A DNA stretch of 64,000 bases from Eudromia elegans (GCA_003342815.1 PTEX01000016.1:3154731-3218730); one strand, 5' to 3'; counted from the stretch's first letter, positions 13,501 through 42,705 are shown. The notes: a model not told the origin generated them from the letters alone. Numbers and translations are program-made.

Positions 13501-16500
13501 TGTCCGCACCCCTCCTTTACAGATGACTATTTTATACTCCCCCTAGGGCCCGCCGCTCCCTCCCCCCAGAGTCTTCTGGGCTTGCCAGATGGCTGCTCCC
13601 CTTCTGCAGGGATTGCAGGGGGCCACCAGGTAAGGGCCACCACCCTCCCTCTCCCGGCCACGCAGAGCCCATGGGGCAGGGGATGGAGCGGGCACAGGCG
13701 GGAGAGGCGGGAGGGCAGCAGGCACAGTGGGGCGAAGGGGAGACCCCCCATGCCCTGCACTGGCCCCAGTGCTGCTCCCTGCTCAGCTGTGGGCGCTTCC
13801 TGCTGCACCACCATTGGGTGGGACCTCCCCATAGACCCCATGCCCAGCAGCCAGGAGGACACCCTGAGGCTTCCCACTGCAGTCCCTGCTCCGTCCCCAT
13901 GTGGGTCGGCCCCGCTGCCCGGCCCGCCCTCCTGCTCACGGTCCATGGTTTATGGATGGCCCCCTCGCTGCTCCGCCGGCTCAGCTGCTCGGGCCGGCGC
14001 CTCGCTGCAAGGCTCCAGGTCGCTTCCTCCTCCCAGCTCGCTCTTTTCTCTCTGTGCTGCGGAAAGAGGCTTTCGGCTCGGTTTGTGTTGCCCTCAGGTA
14101 GAGCGTGGATGGTCCTGCCAGGCTCATGCACCTCCCGAGGGAGTGCGGCAGCACGAGCCGTGGGGCTGAGTGCCTGCCCAGGGCAGAGCCCTTCCTGCCC
14201 GCATCCCCATCCTGTCGTGCCCGGTCCCTGGGTCCGCAAGGAGAGCGTGGGCAGGCCCGCGCGGTGCATGCTGACGCGCGGCGCTCGCTGCATGTCCCGT
14301 GCGCACCGCTGCCCGCAGGACCCCCAGCGCTGCCCCCCGCCCCGGCCAGCACCGTGCTCCATACGGAACACCCGGAGGCAGCGGAGCAGCCTGGGCAGAG
14401 CGTCTCCCGCAGGACCTCCGTCCTGCCCGCTCTCGGCAAACTCGCACTGACCTCCCCTTCCTTCCTTCCTTCTTCCCTTCTTGCTTCCCTTTCTTTCCTT
14501 CTTCTTCCACCAGCTGCCGGCGAGAGCAACATCTACCGGAAACCCCCCATCTACAAGCGGCACGGTACAGTCTGCCCTCCTCCCGTGTGGGGTTGTGGGC
14601 AAGGCAGGGCAGAGCTGCGGGCCGTGGGCTCCAGCTACAGCACGGGCTGGGGGCTGGCTGAGCCGGAGAGGGGCCGGTGGGGCTCGAGGCTGCCCCGTGT
14701 GGGACCTTGGGGATGGCTTTGGTTGGGGACAGCACGTGGATGTAAGCAAGGAGGAAGGTGAGAGCTTGGCGCTTGGAAGGGATCACAGAAAGGGCTGTTG
14801 TGCCCCAGGGTTGGCAGACGAGGGATGTTCAGGGCTGCAGCAGTGAGGCCAAGCACAGGGGTTGGGGCTGGCGAGGCGCGGGAGGGCAGGAGGCTGCTGC
14901 AGGCAGTGGGAGCAGGGCTGAGGGTGACCGGAGCTGGTCGAGGCCAGGAGCCAGAGCAGCCTCAGGAGTGGGATGGAGGAAATAAATGAGTTTCACATGG
15001 GCCCATAAGAAAACTCATGACCCTTCATGGTCAGATACTGCAGCTGAAATGGGCCCTGAGGAGGAGTTTGGGGGTGGGAACTGCAGGCATGGGGTCAGCT
15101 TCCTCCATAGGGCTGCTCTGCTCTCCCTGGCTTGCATTGGTGCCCAGCGGGAGGGGAGCTGCCCCGATGAGCAATAACCCTGTGTCTCCTTCTCTTCCTG
15201 CGGGCTCTCCCTTCCCGCCTCCCTTCGTGTCCCTGGCTACTGCACCCGCTGCTGTAAGTAGCTGCCGTTTGCCGAGTGCCCTGTGCTGGGAGCGAGGGCT
15301 CATGGGGACTCCCTGCCTGCACCCCTGTCCCTACCCAGCACCCCACTCCTGGTGGCCCCTCACGTTCCTCCGGGCAGAGCAGGAGAGGGTCAAGCACTCC
15401 TGGGTTCCCATGCGTGCCCCGGGGGTTGGGAGAGGATGTGGAGGATCCCAACCTGTGGGTTTGCCCCAGGGGAGCTGAGCACCTCCCTGCTCTGTCCCCC
15501 CTGCTCCCCGCTGCTACACGGCCGCCTTGGCCTTCCCCCGGCAGAAGCTGCCGAGACCTCCCTCCGCATGGGGAATGCACCTCCCTCCATCCCTCCCTCT
15601 GCAGTCCCGCTCAGATGCCTCTGCACCTATTGCCACCTTTGGTGATGGGCCATCCAGACGGGCACAGGGCTCCTTGTGGGCAGGAAGGGAAGAGGATTTG
15701 CCTTCATCCCGGGGTGGATCCTTGCAAGGCCTTTCAGAGAGAGGACGTGTCCTTGTTACAGCTCTCCACTCCTTTTGCAGACAATCCCCCTGCAGCCACA
15801 AAAAGCAAAACCAGCGAAGACATCGCACAGTCGTCCAAGTACAGCCCTGCCTACTCCCCGGACCCGTACTACCACTCCGAGTCAGAGTACTGGTCCTTCC
15901 AAGGCTCCCCCAAAGGTAATGGACCAGCCACAGCAGGGCTCAACTCGTGAAACTTGCCCCCTCACCTGATACATCTGGTGAGATTTGCTCTGGGACCTCC
16001 ATGCTCAGCCTGGATCCAAGGGTGGGCTCAAGAAGCAGAAGTGGCAGAGACCCTGCCAAGGCCACCCCAAATCCTGGCAACCCTTGGGAGCTGCTGTCCC
16101 CATCCAGCTGGGCACTGCCTACTCCCCACGTGCCGCTGGCTTTGCCCCCATCTGAGCCCACCACGTGTGTCCTTGCAGCACCCCGGGCCCGGAGGTTCTC
16201 GTCAGGAGGCGAGGAGGACGGGTACGAGCGGGGGATGCACAAGGTAAGGGATGCTCTCTGCCCACAGCCTGATGGGACTGGGCGGCAAGGGGCTCAATGT
16301 GAAGGCACCACTGCCCCCCTGGTGCGAGGGGCAGCAGATGGGTTTTGAGGAGCCCAAACCCGCCATAGGGGAGAAGGGGTTTGAGGAGCCCAAACCCATC
16401 ATAGGGGAGAAGGGGTTTGAGGAGCCCATGCCCATCATAGGGGAGATGGGGTTTGAGGAGCCCAAACCCGTCATAGGGGAGATGAGGCTTGAGGAGCCCA

Positions 16501-19162
16501 TGCCCATCATAGGAGCAACAGGGTTTGATAAGCCCATGTCCTTCCTGAGGGTGATGGGATTTGAGGAGTCCAAACCCATCATAGGGGCGATGAGGTTTGA
16601 GGTGCCCATGTCCATCCTGAGGGCGACGGGGTCTGAGGAGCCCGTGCTGTGCCCTCCCTTGGTGCGAGGGCTGGCAGGGTGACAGCACAGGGGCAGAGCA
16701 GCTCTTCCTCGGTGCCTAGATCCAGAGCGGCATCGGCAGGCTGATCCTGAGGGAGGAGATGAAGGCCCGGTCCAACTCCTACGCGGACCCCTGGACGCCT
16801 CCTCGCAGCTCGGCCAGCAGCAGGGAGGCTCTGCACACGTCTGGCTACGAGGGCTCCCTCAACGGCTGTAAGGGTGACAGCTGCCCCCTGCCATTGTGTC
16901 ATGGTCCCCATCCATCCCACTGTGGTCCCCGTCCATCCCGCCTCGGCAGGACCTGAGGCACTGTGGGAACTGGAGAGGGGCTATACAGGACTGGGAAGGG
17001 GTGGTTGGAGTGGGTTGAGACATCAGGATTGGCCTTGATTGGCCTCCCTGGAGGGCTCTGTCTGTACCCTGAGCTCCTGAATGCCCTGAGGAGCACCCGG
17101 TGGGTCTGGCACCCGTGGGGACCTTGGGCTGGTGGGGACCCTGCGCGGTGCTGGGATCTTCCTGCCCTCTGAGCCGTCCTCTGCTCTGTTGCAGCCCCCC
17201 GGACGCACTACCTGGCTGACAGCGGTGAGTCCTGTGGCCCTCGAGGCCGTTCTGCCTCTGCTCCCAGCAAGGAGCAGGGTTTGACATTGCACATGTGGGT
17301 CTGGGACCGACGGGGAAGGAGCAGGAAGAGAAAGACCTGCTCGAAGGGGTGTGCTAAGGGAGCAGCATCGTGCTGGGAGAGGACCGGGTCCGGGAAAACG
17401 AGTTTGAGGTGGGCCTGGCAGGGTGAAGGGTGAGGAGAGAGAGTGGCCATGGAGGAAGAAGAAATTTCAGCACGGCAGGAAAGGGGTGGAAATGAGACAG
17501 AACTGGAGAGGAGACAGAGCCAGGCAAGTTTGGAAGTGAATAGGGATGGGGCAGGAGCTGGAAAGGTTGTGTGGGGACAAGACAGCGTGTGTTTGCCACA
17601 TGTGGGGAAGGAGCTGAGCGCAGGGGCACGTGAGCACAGCGATGGGCTCAGCCGGAGGTGCTGCCCTGCGGCACCAGCCCCTGCCTCTTCATTTATCCAC
17701 CTTCCCGGTTTCTTTTCAGACCCCCTCATTTCCAAGTCAGCCTCGCTCCCTGCCTACAGGAGGAACGGGCTGCACAGGGTGAGTGTTCCTAGCACGTGCC
17801 AGGAGCCCAATGCCGAGCTGGGGGAGCAGGTCCCTCTTTGGGGTGCAGGACACCAGGAGGTGCCCGGGCGCTGGCACTGCTGATGTGCTGAGTGCCAGGA
17901 CCCCCTTTTTCTCACTGCCTTCTTCTGTGTCCCCCTCGCAGCCTCCCAGTGCCGAGCTCTTCCACTACGACAGCACGAACGCCGTCAACTGGGGGATGCG
18001 AGGTAAGCGCTGGGGACCTGCACGGGCTGGGGGACGCAGCCCTCCTGGCCACGACTCGGGGACACCCGGGCTAGAGGCATGGGATGGGGTCCCTGCAGCT
18101 CTGGGGAAGGGATCCTGCCCGAGGAGGTGTCAGAGCGGCTCATGTCTCTGTTTCTTGTCTCTGCAGAGTACAAGGTAAGATGGCCCTGCTGGCGGGGTCC
18201 CTGTTCCGAGGAGCAGCTACTGCCTGGCGGTGCCCAAGCACCACCCAGAGGACGTCCCTGAGAAGCTCCCCTGTGACTCCAGACCCTGCAGTGTTGGAGG
18301 ATTCATTCTCTTCCATTCTTCTAAGCTCCCCACCAGACAGCCCCATCCCAGGACTCAGACTCAGAGTCCTTCCCCTCCTGCTAGTGTCCCAGACTCAGGT
18401 TTGGTGGCTGAGCTGGCTGTTCCCTGCTCATTTCTAGCTCACACATAGCTCTGGATCATTCCAGGCCTTGCAGAGCAAGCAGAAAACTTCCACATTGCCA
18501 TTCAAGAACCATCAAGGTGGTTCAAAAGACACTCTGGAGTAGAGTCACCCTGAAAGCCTGGCCCCATCTCAGCCATGCCCCGTCCAAGCCTTGGTGGGTG
18601 GCTGTGCTAGCCAAGTGCCCTAAGAGTAGCCTTTACCATGGTGTCCCCACACCCCCAAAGCTCGTCCCGAGTGCTCTGTGATCATCCAGCTCCAGAGTTA
18701 GCCCATGGTCTTCACTTCTCCATGTAGATATACCCATATGAGCTGCTCCTGGTGAAGACGAGAGGAAGGAACCAGCTGCCCAAAGATGTGGACAGGACTC
18801 GGTTAGAGGTGAGGGGAGCCTTTTCCACCACACAGAACATCCTTGGGGCTTGGAGGGCCTGGTCGGGTGGTCCACAAACCTGCATCTCACCCCATCGGAC
18901 CCCATGGAGCCACCAGGGACACACACGTGCCGCTTGTCCTCCTTGGGAATAGCATCCCACGAGCCTGGCCCCGGCCCCCACGGCCCCAATGCCCAGCTCT
19001 GTCCCCATAACCCCCGAGCCGCTGTCCCACCAGCCCCTCTCTCCCCAGCGCCACCTCTCCCAGGAGGAATTCTACCAGATCTTCGGCATGACCATCGCCG
19101 AGTTCGACCGCCTGGCCCTGTGGAAGAGGAACGAGCTGAAGAAGCAGGCCCGGCTCTTTTAA
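1524..19162 (+). CDS. ABLIM3: Actin-binding LIM protein 3 (3' part, 21 exons)
   Basis: ABLIM3 links F-actin to signalling proteins through N-terminal LIM domains and a C-terminal villin headpiece. Exons: 1524-1707, 2185-2297, 4649-4775, 4924-5017, 8684-8771, 9486-9544, 9800-9871, 10264-10419, 11535-11564, 12019-12148, 13029-13127, 14514-14564, 15781-15915, 16179-16243, 16720-16867, 17195-17224, 17720-17778, 17942-18002, 18167-18174, 18728-18808, 19049-19162. All junctions are GT-AG and keep phase. They give 633 residues, which with about 50 missing N-terminal residues equals the 683 I recall for human ABLIM3. LIM1 (late part), LIM2, LIM3 and LIM4 lie in exons up to 9544 with zinc Cys/His pairs intact. 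A Ser/Tyr/Pro-rich linker follows, with the motifs HRRTSETS and [13 protein letters not shown]. The headpiece runs from 18728 and ends KKQARLF-stop. Linker and headpiece wording ([11 protein letters not shown]) fits ABLIM3 better than ABLIM1/2, and AFAP1L1 next door confirms it. The gene is incomplete only because the window cuts it. Confidence 0.96.
2298..4648 (+). other. ABLIM3: ABLIM3 intron between LIM2 and LIM3 exons
   Basis: This 2.35-kb intron separates the LIM2 exon from the LIM3 exon. It is moderately GC-rich, with several open frames that are compositional. I see no exon, repeat family or strong regulatory motif in it. Confidence 0.7.
6080..6370. promoter_or_regulatory. Candidate conserved non-coding element, TAAT-rich
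   Basis: The block is AT-rich inside a GC-rich intron and carries several homeodomain-core TAAT sequences in both orientations, for example AAATAATTTTAGG, CCTTAATGAGCC, GATTAATGAG and GATAATGAG, followed by AATAATCAATATAAAATAAAC. It has no coding potential and no recognised repeat. The composition resembles vertebrate developmental enhancers. That is inference only, since no alignment could be run. Confidence 0.3.
7640..8050. promoter_or_regulatory. Candidate conserved non-coding element in ABLIM3 intron
   Basis: This is a second block of balanced, non-repetitive sequence in the same intron. It includes AGCAATCAACACTTTCC, CCTATCGATCC, CCTATAATTGAAATG and CCAATTAAACC. There is no stop-free family-like frame. 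Its texture differs from the flanking GC-rich intron and suggests constraint, but this is a visual judgement. Confidence 0.25.
13570..13629 (+). other. ABLIM3: Possible 60-nt cassette exon of ABLIM3
   Basis: A pyrimidine-rich stretch ending CCCCCCAG precedes 13570, and a good donor (CCACCAG|GTAAGG) follows 13629. The enclosed 60 nt is a multiple of three and open in the phase set by the flanking exons (1-base overhang), so its inclusion would not shift the frame. The predicted residues (start ESSGLARW) match nothing I recall from ABLIM3, so this may be a decoy pair of splice sites. Confidence 0.15.
16341..16651. repeat. 36-bp minisatellite, about 8.5 copies
   Basis: The unit resembles GGTTTGAGGAGCCCAAACCC followed by ATCATAGGGGAGAAGG. 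The copies diverge by substitutions but keep the 36-bp spacing. Since 36 is a multiple of three and the unit lacks stops, several frames stay open across it; one reads as [12 protein letters not shown]-type repeats. It fills most of ABLIM3 intron 16244-16719. That frame is not the one that reading through from the upstream exon would use, which stops near 16346, so it is judged intronic satellite and not coding. Confidence 0.9.
18167..18174 (+). CDS. ABLIM3: 8-nt micro-exon of ABLIM3
   Basis: The sequence CTGCAG|AGTACAAG|GTAAGA gives an 8-nt exon. It joins R-G... and ...I-Y-P in phase to make [14 protein letters not shown], the expected ABLIM sequence leading into the headpiece. Without it the reading frame of the last two exons is lost. 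Such a small exon is easily missed by gene predictors. Confidence 0.88.
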
Positions 19163-19172
19163 ATGCAGTGCA

Positions 19173-19207
19173 CTATAAATATATACATACCTATAAATAT
19201 ATACATA
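19173..19207 (+). repeat. Tandem 18-bp AU-rich duplication in ABLIM3 3' UTR
   Basis: Two adjacent copies of CTATAAATATATACATA(C) start 11 bases after the stop codon. They could be bound by AU-element or Pumilio-type proteins, but the sequence shows only the duplication. Confidence 0.8.
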
Positions 19208-19808
19208 GAAAGATCTCTATACTGCAGCTCTGTATGAGTCTCAATGCTGGATGTGACAGAGGAACCCTCTGCACCCCTGAGAGTGAATTGGAGTCTTGCA
19301 GATAATTTTATGTGGTTTCTTTTTCTTTTTGACCTCTGGGAGACTGGGGTGGGAATCTCCTCAAAATCCCTGCTTAGGTAGAACCTGGCCAAAGGGGAGA
19401 CATCAACAACCAGGACCAGCAGGGAGGGTCCCCTGCCTCCTATGGCTCCGTGTTTGGAGCTGTGTGGGGTGCAAACCTGCCTTTGGCTGCTGCAGAAATC
19501 AGGGAGGTGCTCTTGTCCCCTCTCGCCCTTTGCCCAGCTGCTGTACATGCATTTACTTATGAATTTGGAAAATTTCATGGGTATCTTTGCTGTTCACTGT
19601 GGGCTCCTTGGTGCTTCTTGCTCTCTCTGGTGTGGGTGACACAGGTGTACAGGGGCAGGGATGGCTATAGGCAACCCCAAAGCGCAGTCCTGAGCCCAGC
19701 AAGCTGCCACATTTTCCTGAAAACTCGGTATTGCCAAGGAGCCAATTTCTCCTCCCCATGTGCTGGAACGATGGCTTTTCAGGCCATCAAAAACCCAAGA
19801 CCTTCATC

Positions 19809-19814
19809 AATAAA
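19809..19814 (+). terminator. ABLIM3: Poly(A) signal AATAAA, ABLIM3
   Basis: This is the first canonical AATAAA downstream of the ABLIM3 stop codon, within AT-rich sequence. Confidence 0.6.
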
Positions 19815-20469
19815 AACAAGAAAAGATGGAGAGGGATGTCACACCACTGCACACCAACTGCTGCGTCTCCTGCTGGGCCTTTCCTCAGCTTCTCCTGGTT
19901 TACTCCATCACTGGTATCTGTCCCAGATCAAATCCCTCTAGCAGCTTTCAACAATGAAGGCATTTACCAGGGGCATTTTGCACTTACTCCAACGCACAAA
20001 CTATTGGGGATTTTCGTTCTTTGCTTGTCTCTTTACTGATATGCTTTTTTAACACAACAAGCGTCTTTCCTCGTGTCTTCTGTTGTTGCTCTGGTTTTCT
20101 ACTTGCTTGTTAGGCACAAATTGCAGGAATGTGACAAGTCTGAGCCACCCCAAGCAGGCCAGCAAGGTACAGGACGCCTTCCCACGAGCCAAGCAGGCAG
20201 GTTTCCTTCTGGGTGACAGTGGGGACCTCATTTGCCTTCGCCCTGCAACGAGCCAGCTCTGCTTCTGTGTGTTTGTTCCTCCTTGAAAACGGCCCACGCT
20301 CCTATCTCACACCACGTAGATCAAATCCCCTCCCTGCCTTTAGCACCGCTGTTCCTCAGTGCTGAGGCTGCCCAGCTCGTCGCACAGAGGGCAGGAACAG
20401 GGTTCCTGTGTGAGATGGGAGATCTCTTCAGCAGCGGCTGCGGCTCAGCAAGCTTTTCTGCTGATGTGG

Positions 20470-20640
20470 AAAGGGCTGGGGAGCAAGGTGGGGATGGTAA
20501 TATTGCTCTAGGAATTGCTTCTGTCTGCTTTAGTGCAGCAGTAAATGAAGCAATTGCAGTTATAATGATTCTAGCAGTATAATGGCAGCTGCCTACATCA
20601 AGCTCTGCTGTTTGGGGTTGTAAGAAACTTCCATCTTCAG
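20470..20640. promoter_or_regulatory. Candidate conserved element upstream of AFAP1L1
   Basis: The stretch is AT-richer than its surroundings and carries several TAAT/ATTA cores and the E-box CAGCTG (ATAATGGCAGCTGCC). Other words include GCAGCAGTAAATGAAGC, AATTGCAGTTATAATG and ATTCTAGCAGTATAATGG. It sits about 1.3 kb before the AFAP1L1 start codon and next to an old SINE. Enhancer function is inference. Confidence 0.3.
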
Positions 20641-20682
20641 CAGCACTTTCAGTGACAGAACCTGGATCCAGCGCTCCCAATT

Positions 20683-20896
20683 ATTAACAATAATAATCAT
20701 CATCTTAATAACAATAGCAACCGCGTGGAGCACTTAAAGAGGCTCTTCATTTTCAAGGTATTCATGGACATTAACTACCTGTTCCTCACAACCCCTGCAC
20801 AGCAAAGATGGGGAAACTGAGGCAGGGGTCTGCGGTACCTCTTGTCCGTGTGCAGGTGATGAGAAGAGCTGTGATTCCAAACCCACGGCTCCTGGG
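20683..20896 (+). repeat. MIR3-like ancient SINE remnant
   Basis: The order of words follows the MIR family consensus as I remember it. An AATAATAATCATCAT run is followed by GGAGCACTTAAAGAGGC, then ATTAACTACCTGTTCCTCAC, then GATGGGGAAACTGAGGCA, then an AGCTGTGATTCCAAACCCAC tail resembling the tRNA-related part. The copy is diverged and about 210 bp long. MIR-type copies are scarce in sauropsids, so it is probably an old insertion. Confidence 0.6.
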
Positions 20897-21810
20897 ATGG
20901 GCCCAGGTGCCCGGCTGAGAGGGAATAACCGGCGGCTGCCCCTCTCCATGGGTGGGAGCTGCTGGTTGGGAGGCTTCTCTGGGCTTTCCAATCGGGGGCA
21001 GCAGACACCCAGCGGGACCAGCACTGCAGGCCTGGGCTCTGCTCACCAGACACAACGTGGGGACGGCGCCTTTCTGAGTCCTGGATGGCAGGGACAGGGC
21101 CCTGCAAGACTTCCAGGAAAGACGTTTTCCTGGCTGAACCCACACTGCTCATTTGGCTGCTTTTCAAGTCGCAAGCACAAACCCGGTGGAGCCCGGTGGG
21201 CTGCCTCTCGTGCCTGACCACAGCCTGGGAGATGGCCCTGCCACTGCGAGTGACAAGAGGAAAAAGAGGATAATGGGGCTTGCTCCAGAGAGGGGATCCC
21301 AGCTGCAGCCACCACCAGCCTGCTGGGGAGTTTGGGTTGCAGAGTGGCTGGGCAGAGCAGCCTTGGTCTGGTTCAGAGGACAGAGCTTTGCTCCCCACAG
21401 CCTCCGTTCTGCCCCAGCACAAGAACCCCGGCATGGGGAAGCTGTGAGGGTGAAAGGTGAGCGGTGGAGATGCTCCGTGTGAGGAACCACCTGGGAAAAT
21501 GAGGGTACACGCTAAGGGAAACACAGGGAGAGCTGCCTCCATGCGGGAGACCCTTTGTGAAACCCCACACTGCATCCCGGAGCTGCGTGTCCCCATCAGC
21601 CGGGCCGGGGATCAGCTCGCCCAGGTCGCCCATGAGAGGGACGTGCAGCCCCACAGAGCTGCACAGGGCGCTTGAGGGGGAGCAGGGAGAGCTGCTCCCT
21701 CCTGCACCCTCCCCCCCTCCGCCTGCGGACCGGCCGCCGCTCGCGGGCACCTCGCGGCTACGGACGGTCACGGAACTGCCTCCGGAGCCGGGCCGGGCCG
21801 GGCCGGCGCT

Positions 21811-21915
21811 NNNNNNNNNNNNNNNNNNNNNNNNNNNNNNNNNNNNNNNNNNNNNNNNNNNNNNNNNNNNNNNNNNNNNNNNNNNNNNNNNNNNNNNNNN
21901 NNNNNNNNNNNNNNN
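21811..21915. other. Assembly gap of 105 N
   Basis: This is a run of N within the AFAP1L1 CpG island, flanked by GGGCCGGGCC-type sequence typical of dropout in GC-rich promoters. The gap length may be an estimate. Confidence 0.99.
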
Positions 21916-21982
21916 GGGCCGCCCGCCGCTCCGGCCACTTCCCCGCCCGCGCCGGCCGCGCTGCCCGCGGCTGCCGCCGACC

Positions 21983-40964
<18,982 letters not shown>

Positions 40965-41860
40965 GCCGGGCTGCGGGCACACCGGGCTGCAGCGCCCTGC
41001 CGGAGCCGCGACCGACCCCGTCTCCCCGCGGAGCCCGGAGGGTGTTGGAGGGGCGCGGGCCCTGCCCCACTCCCCCACCGCAGCAGCCTCTGTCCATGCG
41101 GGCACCATGATAAATGCGGGATGCGGGGCGGGATGGGAGGGGACATGGCGGGGAAGGGGCATCCGTGGTGGGTCAGGGCTGCGTGATGCAGGGACACCCA
41201 TTGCCCTGGCGTGTCCACCCGGGGTTTTGGCACTGAGGAGCGTGGGAGCCCGGCCCTCCTCGCGACCGCTTCGTGCTCCAATTTATGGGGTTCAGCATGT
41301 GCCCAAGTGCCCACGGACTCTTCGGGGAGTTTGGCTGCTGCAGCAGTGGGGTTTATGAGGGTCCGATCACGCGTCCTTCATCCACGTGAACTTGTCCAGC
41401 GTTTCCTCCCCGGATCGAGGCAGGAGGAAGCAGGAGGCGCCTGTCAGCCGTGCCGGGCAGTGCTGCGAGGGGCTGAGGCTGGATGCAGCTCTGCACGCCC
41501 TGCCCCAGCCCCCTGCCCGCTCGGGGTGGCAGGAAGGGACCGAGACCGGCTCCGGGCCGCAGTGCCCTCGCAGTCCTGCCGGAGTGAAGGGATGATTAAA
41601 AGAATGGGGGGTTTTAAGTGGTTTTGGAGCAGGGGACTGAAGAAAAAAGAGCTAGTGTGGAAGATAATTCAGCACAGGCAGAAATGCAGGATGGGAATAG
41701 AAAGGGAATGCACAGGCTTTTGTGGCAGAAACAAGGGCCCGTGACCCATTTGTGCCAACTACCAACACAATTAACCTTTGGTGCTCACTGCTTCAAGGCA
41801 CTTCCTTTTAGTAACCGGATAAGAGGGTTTTAATAAAATCTCTGGTCCTGGAAAGCCCTT
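40965..41860 (+). other. AFAP1L1: AFAP1L1 3' UTR
   Basis: The UTR follows the TAG at 40962-40964. A variant ATTAAA occurs at 41595-41600 and a canonical AATAAA at 41832-41837, giving an expected end near 41850. Confidence 0.6.
41832..41837 (+). terminator. AFAP1L1: Poly(A) signal AATAAA, AFAP1L1
   Basis: This is the first canonical signal after the AFAP1L1 stop codon (GTTTTAATAAAATC). An earlier ATTAAA at 41595 could produce a shorter form. Confidence 0.55.
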
Positions 41861-42228
41861 TCCTCTGGCTGCAGCGAGCAACCGGGACAAACTACCCCGC
41901 TGGTAAAGCCACAGGGCAGCCCTCGTCTCGGGTGGGTGCGAGGGCAGCGCGAGGAGGACGTTGTGCATCGTCCCCGGATGACGCTGGCGGTGCTGGGTGA
42001 CCAGGGAGCCCCTCGGCTGCCTTTAGCGGGGACCAGCAGTCACCTGTGTCCACAGCCCGACCCAAAGGGGCTCCGGCTTCCGTGAGACCTCTTCATTCTT
42101 TGTAAGCAAGAGATTAAACCTGCTCCCTGTCACATTCCCTTCGCCCGGCTCTGCTCTCGAAGCCGTGTCCTGCCACGGCTCCCGGTACCTATGCAGGAGC
42201 ACAGGAAGAGATACAACTCCATGCTCCA

Positions 42229-42705
42229 GGGCTGTGCAACCCCCTCAGGCCATGCAACATCCCCCCACCTGCATGGGTCGAGCATCCTTGCAGGGCTGTG
42301 CACCCCCTGAGCCACACAGTATCCCCTTAGGGCTGCACAACATACTGCAGGCCACGCCATCCCCCTTCCCTGGCTCATACATCCCCACAGGGCTGTTCCT
42401 GCAGGCCAAGCAGTAACTCCTGCACTTGTGCATCCTACTGCAGGCTGTGCAGTCCCCCAAAGGCAACAACCCCGCAATGGTGCATCCTTGCCGGGCTGTG
42501 CAACCCCTGGGCCATGCAGTCTGCCCCTCTCCCAGGACTATGCACCCTCCTCTGGCTCGTGCAAATCCCCCATGGGGGCTGTGCGCCCCTCCTGGCCTTG
42601 CAATCCCCCCTCCCCGGGGCTTTGCCCCCTCCTGCGGGCCTTGCCATCCCCCTCTCCCGGTTCGTGTCCCCCACCTCGGGCCGTGCACGGCGCCCCCACC
42701 CGTCA
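42229..42705. repeat. Degenerate minisatellite before the GRPEL2 promoter gap
   Basis: Words such as GGGCTGTGCAACCCC, GGCCATGCAACATCCCC and GGGCTGCACAACAT recur every roughly 18-40 bases with strong divergence. The array abuts the 282-N gap and may be longer in the real genome. It has no coding meaning in any frame I could relate to a family. Confidence 0.6.

Larger units (their letters stand above)
10420..18727 (+). other. ABLIM3: Short ABLIM3 linker-region introns
   Basis: The linker and headpiece exons are separated by GC-rich introns of about 0.1-1.4 kb. The longer ones (10420-11534, 11565-12018, 12149-13028, 13128-14513, 14565-15780) hold no recognised gene or transposon. The intron 13128-14513 contains a CTC-rich run near 13370-13400 and ends in a long C/T tract (CCTTCCTTCC type) before the acceptor at 14513. 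The intron 16244-16719 is mostly minisatellite, listed separately. Long open frames on either strand here, including one of about 400 codons on the minus strand at 13532-14749, are products of high GC. Confidence 0.6.
19163..19835 (+). other. ABLIM3: ABLIM3 3' UTR with poly(A) signal
   Basis: The UTR follows the TAA at 19160-19162. A canonical AATAAA lies at 19809-19814, so cleavage is expected near 19830. The proximal part holds a tandem AU-rich duplication at 19173-19207. Longer alternative 3' ends cannot be excluded. Confidence 0.65.

Noticed and set aside
13532-14749. Open frame of about 400 codons on the minus strand
   Set aside because: It overlaps introns and an exon of ABLIM3, is dominated by Arg/Gly/Pro/Ala from GC-rich DNA, and resembles no family.
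16251-16682. Repeat-protein-like frame [12 protein letters not shown]
   Set aside because: It is produced by an intronic 36-bp minisatellite; the frame is not continuous with the flanking ABLIM3 exons, and the opposite strand is equally open.
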